Below are positions 23,890 to 29,612 of a DNA stretch of 29,697 nt, piece by piece. A model generated the notes under the pieces. It made no database searches and was not told the origin of the DNA. It was given only the letters and a program-made list of their open reading frames with translations. The number at the start of each line of letters is the position of its first letter. The stretch's first letter is position 1. Source of the DNA: a virus; the IMG/VR virus record IMGVR_UViG_3300047564_000876, positions 1 to 29,697 of that record, one strand, 5' to 3'. A program made the position numbers and the translations under genes.

Positions 23890-24055
23890 TGGCGACTTGT
23901 TCAAGGTTGCTAATCAGCGTGGTGTGTTTGTGTTCAGGGGCTGGAATCCTGATGGGTCTGTCAGGTGTTTTGGTGGGACTAGGGGCAGGGAGAGATGGCG
24001 CAGTTTCCCTGTGTCGGCAGGGCTGAAACCCTTACGCCATAAGGGTTCTAGGTAA
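23867..24055 (+). CDS. small conserved actinophage-type protein
   Basis: This 62-aa protein contains DLFKVANQRGVFVFRGWNPD then GSVRCFGGTRGRERWRSFPV. Small beta-rich proteins with an RGxFxFRGxNPDGSVxxxGG and WRSF pattern are common in actinophages, with unknown function. The ATG at 23867 overlaps the ERF end by 23 nt; TTG at 23897 is the alternative. Its 3-prime end forms a hairpin (AACCCTT, 24027-24033, with AAGGGTT, 24041-24047) that may end the operon. Confidence 0.65.
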   Translation: MAHQSFADGDLFKVANQRGVFVFRGWNPDGSVRCFGGTRGRERWRSFPVSAGLKPLRHKGSR

Positions 24056-24057
24056 TG

Positions 24058-24095
24058 TTGCACTACTGCTGATAACAGGTGCTAATCTCTCAGGT
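24058..24095 (+). promoter_or_regulatory. leaderless promoter, second copy of the 19003 module
   Basis: TTGCAC (24058-24063), CTGATAA (24069-24075) and the extended -10 TGC plus TAATCT (24080-24088) are at the same distances as in the module at 19003-19040. The ATG at 24096 lies 7 nt after the hexamer. The 30 nt from 24078 are identical to those from 19023 and include the first four codons. Confidence 0.72.
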
Positions 24096-24467
24096 ATGGA
24101 AATCAACCACAGCCAACTAGCCACCAACGCAATCACTGTTGAATGCGTCAAGACCCAACGCGAAAACCATTTCGCACCAGCAGTTGTAGCCAAATACAAC
24201 CAATCCAATGTTCAGCATGATTGGCACATCAGCATTGTGCGCATCAATGGCGTTGAAGCATCTGAATGGTTCACATCACTTGGATTGCCTGCTGACATTC
24301 TGCGTATCCCTACTTGTCCATTCAAGACCAAGAAAAGCGCAGCAGCAGAAATGGCTGAAGCATTGACAAGAGTTCTTGACATTGCTGCACCAGAGTGGGA
24401 TTGGCAAGATGAAACAGATTGCCCTGAATACTTTGCTGTAATCGCAGCACTAAAGAACAACCAATAA
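24096..24467 (+). CDS. hypothetical protein
   Basis: This 123-aa protein is unrecognised. It contains a beta-like stretch (NAITVECVKTQRENHFAPAV, then HDWHISIVRINGVEASEWF) and a C-terminal helix (AAAEMAEALTRVLDIA) with an acidic end (EWDWQDETDC). It starts MEIN, the same first residues as the zinc-finger gene at 19041, because the duplicated promoter module includes the start codon. After those four residues the two proteins are unrelated. Confidence 0.7.
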   Translation: MEINHSQLATNAITVECVKTQRENHFAPAVVAKYNQSNVQHDWHISIVRINGVEASEWFTSLGLPADILRIPTCPFKTKKSAAAEMAEALTRVLDIAAPEWDWQDETDCPEYFAVIAALKNNQ

Positions 24468-24497
24468 CCAACAACAATCAACAAAGGAAACCAAGCC

Positions 24498-25007
24498 ATG
24501 AAAAAGTCAGAAATTGAAACAATCATCACAGCCACACCAGAAGCAATATTCACAGAGAATGTCAAGTACGCAGTGCGCAACTTCATCATTGTGGGATTTG
24601 AGCAGGTCAAGAAGAACGCATACACAGCACCTGTCACTGTTGCGCTAGTCAAAGATGTCTGGTGTTCAGCATCAACAATGGAACTGCACATCAGTGACAA
24701 TGTGCGCAAGCAGCCACTGCGCAACATCATTGCTACCAATTCATCATCACCACAGGCTTTCAAAGCGTTGCAGATTGCAAAAGCAGAACGCAAAGCAGCA
24801 GCCAGCGAGAAGCGCAAGCAACAACAAGAACTGATGAATGACATCAAGCCTGAACTGAAACAAGCATTGAAGGCTTGTGGCGTGGACAATCTGCAACACA
24901 ACTTTGGGACAATGGACACCACATTCAAGATTGAAGTGAACTTGGACAACGCAGAACAACTGTTGAAGGTTCTGCAAGCATTCGCAGCACAGCAGGTCAC
25001 AGCATGA
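24498..25007 (+). CDS. hypothetical protein with central coiled coil
   Basis: This 169-aa protein is unrecognised. The N-terminal part is mixed alpha/beta (NVKYAVRNFIIVGFEQVKKN, VTVALVKDVWC). A charged coiled-coil stretch (about residues 92-120, IAKAERKAAASEKRKQQQEL) and a C-terminal helix ending LLKVLQAFAAQQ follow. The start has the AAAGGAAACCAA module (24483-24494), shared with two other early genes. It overlaps the next gene by 4 nt. Confidence 0.72.
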   Translation: MKKSEIETIITATPEAIFTENVKYAVRNFIIVGFEQVKKNAYTAPVTVALVKDVWCSASTMELHISDNVRKQPLRNIIATNSSSPQAFKALQIAKAERKAAASEKRKQQQELMNDIKPELKQALKACGVDNLQHNFGTMDTTFKIEVNLDNAEQLLKVLQAFAAQQVTA

Positions 25008-25501
25008 GTGACCAGCCAGACCTGTTCAGCATTACTGATGATGATGCACTGCCATACAACGGAACAGCAGGTCATGTTGACCAGCCAGCCAGCACAGAAC
25101 GCGCACAGACTGAAGCCGATTCAGGAACAGCCAAAGCAAGAGCATCAGCAGTGCTGAAACTTCTGTATGAACACCCAATCGGGCTGACCTATCAGCAGGT
25201 AGGCAAGAATCTGAATCTGCATCATGGACAATCATCAGGTGCGCTTTCAACACTGCACAAAGCAGGTTTGGTGTTCTTGACTTTTGAACGCAGAAACAAA
25301 TGTCAGGTTTATGTTCATGCTGCATATCGTGACCGATACAAACCACATGAACGCATTGACACACCTGCACAAACCAAAGCAGGCAAACGCAAAGATGACA
25401 TGGAACGATTACTGCAAGCAATCATCATTGGTATCGAAATGGGCAGGGTGCGTGACAGCACTGTTGAAGCGATTGTGAAAGAACTACGCAACACTGACTG
25501 A
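25004..25501 (+). CDS. winged-helix DNA-binding protein
   Basis: This 165-aa protein has an N-terminal motif LPYNGTAGHV common in actinobacterial and actinophage regulators. A winged-helix domain follows (about residues 45-110: ASAVLKLLYEHPIGLTYQQV, then LNLHHGQSSGALSTLHKAGL and VYVHAAYRD). The GQxSGALSxLHKAGxV pattern marks the recognition helix and wing. It is likely a transcriptional regulator of the early operon. It overlaps the previous gene by ATGA. Confidence 0.8.
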   Translation: MSDQPDLFSITDDDALPYNGTAGHVDQPASTERAQTEADSGTAKARASAVLKLLYEHPIGLTYQQVGKNLNLHHGQSSGALSTLHKAGLVFLTFERRNKCQVYVHAAYRDRYKPHERIDTPAQTKAGKRKDDMERLLQAIIIGIEMGRVRDSTVEAIVKELRNTD

Positions 25502-25514
25502 TACCATCAGCCAT

Positions 25515-25970
25515 GTGACAGCAGAAGAACAACCAGCCAGAAAAGGTGACTGCCCATGTGGGTGTGGCTTGTTTGGCAACATCACCAATCAGCGTCATGT
25601 GCGTGGTTGTGTATGTAATCGTTGCAGGGGTGCGCGCAATCGGCGCAAGGGTCTTTCAAAGCAGCGCACAGCACGCAAGCAACTTGGTGTTGCACCATCA
25701 CACAAGTTTGGTGATGGCAATGAAGAACGCTGGCAATCAATGTTCGCCAATGAAGTCAAAGCAGGAAAACAGATACAGCCTGCTGTGACAGCGTGGTTGC
25801 GAATTGAACAGCAAGTGCTGTCAAACAATCCCGATTTTGGTGGCAGACACAAACCCACCAGAGCAGTCTTGATGCCTGATGGCTGGTCTGATGGTCTGGT
25901 GATGGTGCGTCTGTCTGTGTGGGCTGAAGTGATTGCGCCAGCCTTGGAAGCCTTCTATGGGGAAGCCTGA
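25515..25970 (+). CDS. zinc-binding protein, possible PD-(D/E)XK resolvase/nuclease
   Basis: This 151-aa protein has an N-terminal cysteine-rich region (CPCGCG, then RGCVCNRCRGARNRRKG) that should bind zinc. It then has a conserved-looking core FGDGNEERW and EVKAGKQ (Glu-Val-Lys). The D/E plus ExK arrangement is like PD-(D/E)XK nucleases such as Holliday junction resolvases. The position after recombination genes supports this, but it is not proven. The C-terminal MPDGWSDGLVMVRLSVW is conserved in related actinophage proteins I recall. The start is GTG at 25515. Confidence 0.62.
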   Translation: MTAEEQPARKGDCPCGCGLFGNITNQRHVRGCVCNRCRGARNRRKGLSKQRTARKQLGVAPSHKFGDGNEERWQSMFANEVKAGKQIQPAVTAWLRIEQQVLSNNPDFGGRHKPTRAVLMPDGWSDGLVMVRLSVWAEVIAPALEAFYGEA

Positions 25971-25982
25971 CAGCCTGTCAGA

Positions 25983-26010
25983 GCGCACAGGAAGCCCTGT
26001 GCGCGTTTCT
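25983..26010 (+). terminator. intrinsic terminator-like hairpin
   Basis: A perfect 9-bp stem, GCGCACAGG (25983-25991) and CCTGTGCGC (25996-26004), has a tight AAGC loop and is followed by GTTTCT. It lies 12 nt after the previous stop and should end that transcript. Three copies of AGGGGCTGG follow (26011, 26021, 26060). Confidence 0.72.
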
Positions 26011-26101
26011 AGGGGCTGGCAGGGGCTGGACTAGCCCAAGCCCTATCAGCAAGCCTTGTAGGGGCTGGAAAAAAATCTGCCCCAAATGCGCATGGTGGGT
26101 C

Positions 26102-26125
26102 ATCAGATGTGCTTATAATGTCTGT
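26102..26125 (+). promoter_or_regulatory. leaderless promoter with TATAAT, second copy
   Basis: A perfect -10 TATAAT (26114-26119) lies 6 nt before the ATG at 26126. ATCAGATGTGCTTATAATG differs by one base from the same block at 20950. No strong -35 hexamer is present at the usual distance. Confidence 0.75.
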
Positions 26126-26407
26126 ATGGAAACCAACAGAAACCAACGCATCTTGACAGAAGCACAAATCAAGGTGCTGCGTGCGCTTTACACTGCTTGC
26201 AACAATCGTCTGCTTGTCAAAATCGACACACGCACAATTGCTGAATACGCAAACACCAACACACTTGCAGCACACAAGGTTCTTGAATCACTTTCAAAGT
26301 TTGGCTATGTGCGTCATCACCTGATTAGCAACGCTTCAACCAGTGGTGGTGCATACAAGTCTGGCTGGTCACTCAGTGGAACAGGAAGAATGAAGGCTGC
26401 ACAATGA
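26126..26407 (+). CDS. winged-helix DNA-binding protein, small
   Basis: This 93-aa protein has a predicted winged helix: LTEAQIKVLRALYTACNNRL, then RTIAEYANTNTLAAHKVLES and LSKFGYVRHHL (about residues 9-70). The spacing fits a MarR/DnaD-like domain with a wing near residues 65-85. It is expressed from a leaderless promoter. It overlaps the next gene by 4 nt, so it leads a three-gene unit to 26768. A regulator is likely, target unknown. Confidence 0.72.
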   Translation: METNRNQRILTEAQIKVLRALYTACNNRLLVKIDTRTIAEYANTNTLAAHKVLESLSKFGYVRHHLISNASTSGGAYKSGWSLSGTGRMKAAQ

Positions 26408-26580
26408 AGAAGAATCAATGCGTTCATTGTGGGCAGATGCTGAAGAAAGCACCAGCAGATGCTGAATACTGCTGGATTGGCAAGACAGATAATCAGGGCT
26501 ACTGCTACGCAGGCGCAACTGAAGTCAATGGTGTGCTGGTCAGCGAACAGGAACACTGCACAGAAAGCGAAATGGGCTGA
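26404..26580 (+). CDS. small zinc-ribbon protein
   Basis: This 58-aa protein begins MKKNQCVHCGQML, with a CxxC pair at residues 6-9, and has four more cysteines (AEYCWIG, QGYCYAG, EEHC-like EQEHC) that could complete a zinc site. It is linked by ATGA to the upstream regulator and by TGATG to the following gene. No enzymatic motif is seen. Function is unknown. Confidence 0.65.
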   Translation: MKKNQCVHCGQMLKKAPADAEYCWIGKTDNQGYCYAGATEVNGVLVSEQEHCTESEMG

Positions 26581-26768
26581 TGCGCAAGCCACACACCCCA
26601 ATCAACCAACTGATTCTTGACACCAAAGACCTGTCACAGTTTCCAATCACGCGCGTGGCGCAGGGCTGGCAGGTCACTGACCTGCGTGATGGGCAGGTGC
26701 GCATCTTCAAGACCAAGCGCGCTGCACAGGTGGCTGTGTGTGCTGTTGTCAGGTGGGCAATGCAATGA
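26580..26768 (+). CDS. small hypothetical protein
   Basis: This 62-aa protein (MRKPHTPINQLILDTKDLSQ start) has a beta-like segment VAQGWQVTDLRDGQVRIF and a C-terminal helix TKRAAQVAVCAVVRWAM. The layout suggests a compact beta-alpha fold. It overlaps the zinc-ribbon gene by one base and is the last of that unit, ending 38 nt before the next leaderless gene. I do not recognise it. Confidence 0.62.
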   Translation: MRKPHTPINQLILDTKDLSQFPITRVAQGWQVTDLRDGQVRIFKTKRAAQVAVCAVVRWAMQ

Positions 26769-26779
26769 CTTCACAAACC

Positions 26780-26806
26780 ATCAGCACCTGTGATACAGTC
26801 GCAGGT
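26780..26806 (+). promoter_or_regulatory. leaderless promoter, TGATACAGT type
   Basis: An extended -10, TGA plus TACAGT (26791-26799), lies 7 nt before the ATG at 26807. The 17-mer ATCAGCACCTGTGATAC (26780-26796) is repeated exactly at 27337-27353 in front of the gene at 27364. Confidence 0.65.
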
Positions 26807-27040
26807 ATGGAAACCACCTACACCCACATCACATCAAAAGTTGAACTTGCCGATTGCCCTGATGACGGTGGCAAGTGGGCTATCTACTGCACACACTTTG
26901 CTGATGGCGAGATTGTCGGCACAGGTGTTGTGCAGGACACCAACAAGAAGCGTCTTGCATCATGGCAGAAGCACAGCATTGATTGGTGCTGTCACTGTCA
27001 AAATGTGCGCGACTATGGCACACCAGAAGAACAGTTCTGA
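26807..27040 (+). CDS. small hypothetical protein (leaderless)
   Basis: This 77-aa protein starts METTYTHITSKVELADCPDD and contains WAIYCTHFADGEIVGTGVV and a C-terminal CCHCQNVRDYG. The cysteine cluster could bind a metal. The frame is open upstream, but the promoter geometry and ATGGAA start place translation at 26807. It is unrecognised and independently expressed. Confidence 0.62.
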   Translation: METTYTHITSKVELADCPDDGGKWAIYCTHFADGEIVGTGVVQDTNKKRLASWQKHSIDWCCHCQNVRDYGTPEEQF

Positions 27041-27073
27041 CACACCCATCAACTAACAAAGGAAACCAAACCA

Positions 27074-27313
27074 ATGAAAACCAACAAGCCAACATCAATC
27101 AACTACAAGACCCAATATCAGATGATGCGTCTTGCTGAAACACTGATGCCAATGATGCCAGAACGCATCATTGACAAGTTCAGCGCAGTGGTGACACCAC
27201 GCATGGAACAAGCAGAAGAATCAGCACACATGATGCACACAGACCGATTTGACATGATTGTTGATTGGGGCTGCACAGCACAACGCATCATCAGCAAGAA
27301 AGTCAGCAAGTGA
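27074..27313 (+). CDS. small hypothetical protein
   Basis: This 79-aa protein is largely helical and methionine-rich (YQMMRLAETLMPMMPERIID, then MEQAEESAHMMHTDRFDMIV) and ends AQRIISKKVSK. It has the AAAGGAAACCAA ribosome module at 27058-27069. It is unrecognised. The stop is 50 nt before the next leaderless start, and the next promoter lies in that gap. Confidence 0.62.
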   Translation: MKTNKPTSINYKTQYQMMRLAETLMPMMPERIIDKFSAVVTPRMEQAEESAHMMHTDRFDMIVDWGCTAQRIISKKVSK

Positions 27314-27336
27314 TGAAGAAGCCATGCGCCAACCAC

Positions 27337-27363
27337 ATCAGCACCTGTGATACGATTCCTGAT
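27337..27363 (+). promoter_or_regulatory. leaderless promoter, TGATACGAT type
   Basis: An extended -10, TGA plus TACGAT (27348-27356), lies 7 nt before the ATG at 27364. It shares the 17-mer ATCAGCACCTGTGATAC (27337-27353) with the promoter at 26780. Confidence 0.65.
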
Positions 27364-27582
27364 ATGGAAACCAACTACATCAAAGTCACAGAGATGACAC
27401 CAGCACTTGCAGACATTGTTGAACTTGTCTGGGAAGGCTGGTGGTCAGATGAAGAACGCATTGACTGGTACGCATTCCTAGACAAAGTTGAATCGTTTGG
27501 TTTTGACTTAGGCAGCGACATGGAAGCACCAATCATCAAAGCAATCAAGAAGCAGGTCAAACACCTGCGCAACAGCAACTGA
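27364..27582 (+). CDS. small acidic hypothetical protein (leaderless)
   Basis: This 72-aa protein starts METNYIKVTEMTPALADIVE and has a tryptophan-rich acidic middle (VWEGWWSDEERIDWYAFLDK), then AIKKQVKHLR. The frame is open to 27265, which would overlap the upstream gene, but the conserved promoter and ATGGAA start argue for 27364. Small acidic proteins in early regions often bind host proteins or mimic DNA, but nothing specific is recognisable. Confidence 0.62.
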   Translation: METNYIKVTEMTPALADIVELVWEGWWSDEERIDWYAFLDKVESFGFDLGSDMEAPIIKAIKKQVKHLRNSN

Positions 27583-27621
27583 TATCAAATCTCATCAACC
27601 AATAACAGAACAGGACAGAAC

Positions 27622-28113
27622 ATGAGAAACAAAACAGCCAGCCAACTGCGCAAAGAAATCAGCGCACTAGACCTAGCACTGAAAATGCTGCGCGCAGAAA
27701 CAGAAGGTTTGCGCAGGTCAACAGTGACAATGAAGAAAGCCATGAACGCACCACTAGCATTGTGGGAATCACACTGGTTTGATGAACTGCCAAAGGCTGA
27801 ACAAGACAACATCAATCGAACAGCATCAATGATTGCTTCTGCACTCATCAACAAATCAGCACCAGTCATCAATCAAGTCACAAGCACCACACCAACCAAA
27901 GTGACCAGCAAGATTGTCACCACTGGAAAGAAGCAGACACGCACACCAAGCAACGCAATCAAACGCAACAAGCCTTGGACAAAGAAAGATGACGCTGAAC
28001 TGATGCGCATGGTCAAGAACAAGCACAAGTGGTCATACATTGCACTGACCCTTGGAAGAAGCACAGGTGCTTGCCAACAGCGCGTCACAATCATCAAGAA
28101 CAGAAAGAAGTGA
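27622..28113 (+). CDS. Myb/SANT-like DNA-binding protein
   Basis: This 163-aa protein has an N-terminal coiled coil (SQLRKEISALDLALKMLRAE), a Thr/Lys-rich linker (about residues 92-118), and a C-terminal Myb/SANT-like helix triad: KPWTKKDDAELMRMVKNKHK, then WSYIALTLGRSTGACQQRV. Conserved tryptophans are in place (PWTKKDD and WSYIA). This suggests DNA binding, perhaps in early gene control. The start at 27622 has an AGGACAGAAC ribosome site. Confidence 0.72.
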   Translation: MRNKTASQLRKEISALDLALKMLRAETEGLRRSTVTMKKAMNAPLALWESHWFDELPKAEQDNINRTASMIASALINKSAPVINQVTSTTPTKVTSKIVTTGKKQTRTPSNAIKRNKPWTKKDDAELMRMVKNKHKWSYIALTLGRSTGACQQRVTIIKNRKK

Positions 28114-28115
28114 CC

Positions 28116-28307
28116 ATGAGCCTTGACACAGCGTTCTGGTTGTTCTTCATGCTTCCGTTGCTCACCATCATTCTTGGTGGCTTTATATGGGAAGCCTTGA
28201 AACAACACATGATTGAAACAGAACACAATCGACAGCGCGTGCGTGACCTGCACCAACAGAACCATCAACTGCGAGATGAAATCGCACGATTGAAACAACA
28301 ACGCTGA
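28116..28307 (+). CDS. small membrane protein with coiled-coil tail
   Basis: This 63-aa protein has one membrane segment (about residues 6-27, AFWLFFMLPLLTIILGGFIW) and a charged coiled coil behind it (HNRQRVRDLHQQNHQLRDEI). The plan is like small phage inner-membrane proteins that act in membrane or superinfection functions. The start at 28116 has an AGAAAGAAG site and lies just after the Myb-like gene. It overlaps the next gene by one base. Confidence 0.68.
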   Translation: MSLDTAFWLFFMLPLLTIILGGFIWEALKQHMIETEHNRQRVRDLHQQNHQLRDEIARLKQQR

Positions 28308-28597
28308 TGGCAATACACGCACAAGTCACCACCATCAACAATGACTTATGGACTGTGCCAATCACACTCAAAGTCTGTATGGATTGGGAACGCTGGTCAG
28401 GCAAAACACTGTCAGCAATGGCAGACCCAACAGCAGCAGACTTTGCATATCTGTGCTGGCGCGCTTGCCGATACGCAGGTGTCATCAGCAGGCTGACAAC
28501 TTTTGATGCGTTCTCAGGGATTGTCTGTGGGTGGGAAATCACCAACATTCAACCCAACGGTATTGACCAACTAGAAGATTGGCTGAAAGACCAATGA
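28307..28597 (+). CDS. hypothetical protein, weakly tail-chaperone-like
   Basis: This 96-aa protein has the segment VCMDWERWSGKTLSAMADPT then ADFAYLCWRACRYAGVIS. The pattern of Trp-Glu helix followed by a W-xxx-R-xxG helix recalls some phage tail assembly chaperones, but the position in the early region is not typical. The match is weak and the function should be treated as unknown. It overlaps its neighbours by one and four bases, so it is in the same operon. Confidence 0.6.
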   Translation: MAIHAQVTTINNDLWTVPITLKVCMDWERWSGKTLSAMADPTAADFAYLCWRACRYAGVISRLTTFDAFSGIVCGWEITNIQPNGIDQLEDWLKDQ

Positions 28598-28917
28598 ACA
28601 ACAGAACATCAGAACACCTGCTGCGCCAATACGCAGTGACAATGGATATCAGCAAAGAGCAATACCATTCTTTGCGTGATTACATTTGGCGCGAGATATT
28701 AGAACGCCAACTGCGTACAGAAACACAGCAGATAGGCATGGCTATTCAGCGCATTGACTTCAGGAATGAACCAAAACTGATATTTACAGAAGATGATGAA
28801 CCGATAGAGATTATAAAACTTGCTTGTATTGCAACAGGCTTCATGTCTTTTGAATCAGCAGAACAAACATTGCGCAAGATTGAAATTGCTAATGCGCAAT
28901 CAATATGGGAAGAATAA
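28594..28917 (+). CDS. hypothetical protein
   Basis: This 107-aa protein starts MNNRTSEHLLRQYAVTMDIS. It is mostly helical (EQYHSLRDYIWREILERQLR) with an acidic patch (FTEDDEPIEIIKLA) and a C-terminal helix ending AQSIWEE. The ATG at 28594 makes an ATGA overlap with the upstream stop; the frame itself is open back to 28579. It is unrecognised. Confidence 0.62.
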   Translation: MNNRTSEHLLRQYAVTMDISKEQYHSLRDYIWREILERQLRTETQQIGMAIQRIDFRNEPKLIFTEDDEPIEIIKLACIATGFMSFESAEQTLRKIEIANAQSIWEE

Positions 28918-28919
28918 GA

Positions 28920-29189
28920 ATGAATATCACAATCAACCTTGTAGTGCAGGACTACACAAAACCTGCTGGCGCAATCATGGTACGTACCTATGACATACCA
29001 GAGCGCATGACATTAGAAGAAGCAATCAAGATTCAACGATTCATTCAAGGCTTTATTGATGAACGCAATCAAGCAGTGAACGCTGTGACCACGCTTCAAG
29101 AGCGCATACGCAGAGCCAATCAAGCAATGCAACAAGTTCATGATGACCTGAATGGCTATCACGAAGAAGTAGAAGCACAACCAATATGA
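28920..29189 (+). CDS. small hypothetical protein with coiled coil
   Basis: This 89-aa protein starts MNITINLVVQDYTKPAGAIM, with a beta-hairpin-like N-terminal part and a long helix or coiled coil (LEEAIKIQRFIQGFIDERNQ, then LQERIRRANQAMQQVHDDL). The ATG at 28920 is preferred over 28905, inside the upstream gene, because of the GGGAAGA ribosome site. It overlaps the next small gene by ATGA. It is unrecognised. Confidence 0.65.
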   Translation: MNITINLVVQDYTKPAGAIMVRTYDIPERMTLEEAIKIQRFIQGFIDERNQAVNAVTTLQERIRRANQAMQQVHDDLNGYHEEVEAQPI

Positions 29190-29293
29190 CCAGATGCGCA
29201 CACTGCGACCAACTGCTGTGGCAGTGTGTATGCCCCAACCACCCAACACCAAAGGAAACCAACAATGGGACAACCAATCAAACAAATCACTGA
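29186..29293 (+). CDS. tiny zinc-finger-like peptide
   Basis: This 35-aa frame starts MTRCAHCDQLLWQCVCPNHP and has a CxxC pair plus CxC, which could bind one zinc ion. It starts by ATGA overlap with the upstream gene and overlaps the next gene by 29 nt. The coupling and cysteine pattern support it, but its small size and long overlap leave doubt. Confidence 0.5.
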   Translation: MTRCAHCDQLLWQCVCPNHPTPKETNNGTTNQTNH

Positions 29294-29612
29294 ACATGGA
29301 ATCAGTATGTATCGCTATCGACAATGCAGATGCGACATCTGCAAAGAAGCAGCAGCAGACCAACGCAAACGCTTCAGACCCAAAAGCGACAACAAACGCA
29401 TCAGACTTGATGGTGAAGTATTTGTAGCAAGACTCATCAGAGACAATCGGCATGGTGCTATCAACACCAACCTGATTTCAAAGTGGTCACGCTTTGGAAT
29501 AGACATCTACAACGCTGATGAATGGTGTGTGAAGTTGGGTTACCACCCAACAGAGATTTGGGGTCAAGCGTTCTATCAAGACTGCTGTGAAGAAGAATTG
29601 GTTGATGCGTGA
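29265..29612 (+). CDS. DNA-binding protein with short Cys-rich N-terminus
   Basis: This 115-aa protein has an N-terminal HGISMYRYRQCRCDICKEA, like the short HGTxxGYxxGCRCxxC motif of actinophage proteins. A DNA-binding region follows (about residues 55-105: LIRDNRHGAINTNLISKWSR, then YNADEWCVKLGYHPTEIWGQ). The LGYHPTEIWG motif recurs in the HTH gene at 19653-19910. The start at 29265 has the AAAGGAAACCAA module at 29251-29262. It is probably a regulator. Confidence 0.72.
   Translation: MGQPIKQITEHGISMYRYRQCRCDICKEAAADQRKRFRPKSDNKRIRLDGEVFVARLIRDNRHGAINTNLISKWSRFGIDIYNADEWCVKLGYHPTEIWGQAFYQDCCEEELVDA

Noticed and set aside
24212-25075. Antisense open frame of 287 codons
   Set aside because: It covers two well-supported plus-strand genes, is rich in Cys/Ser/Leu, and has no family resemblance.
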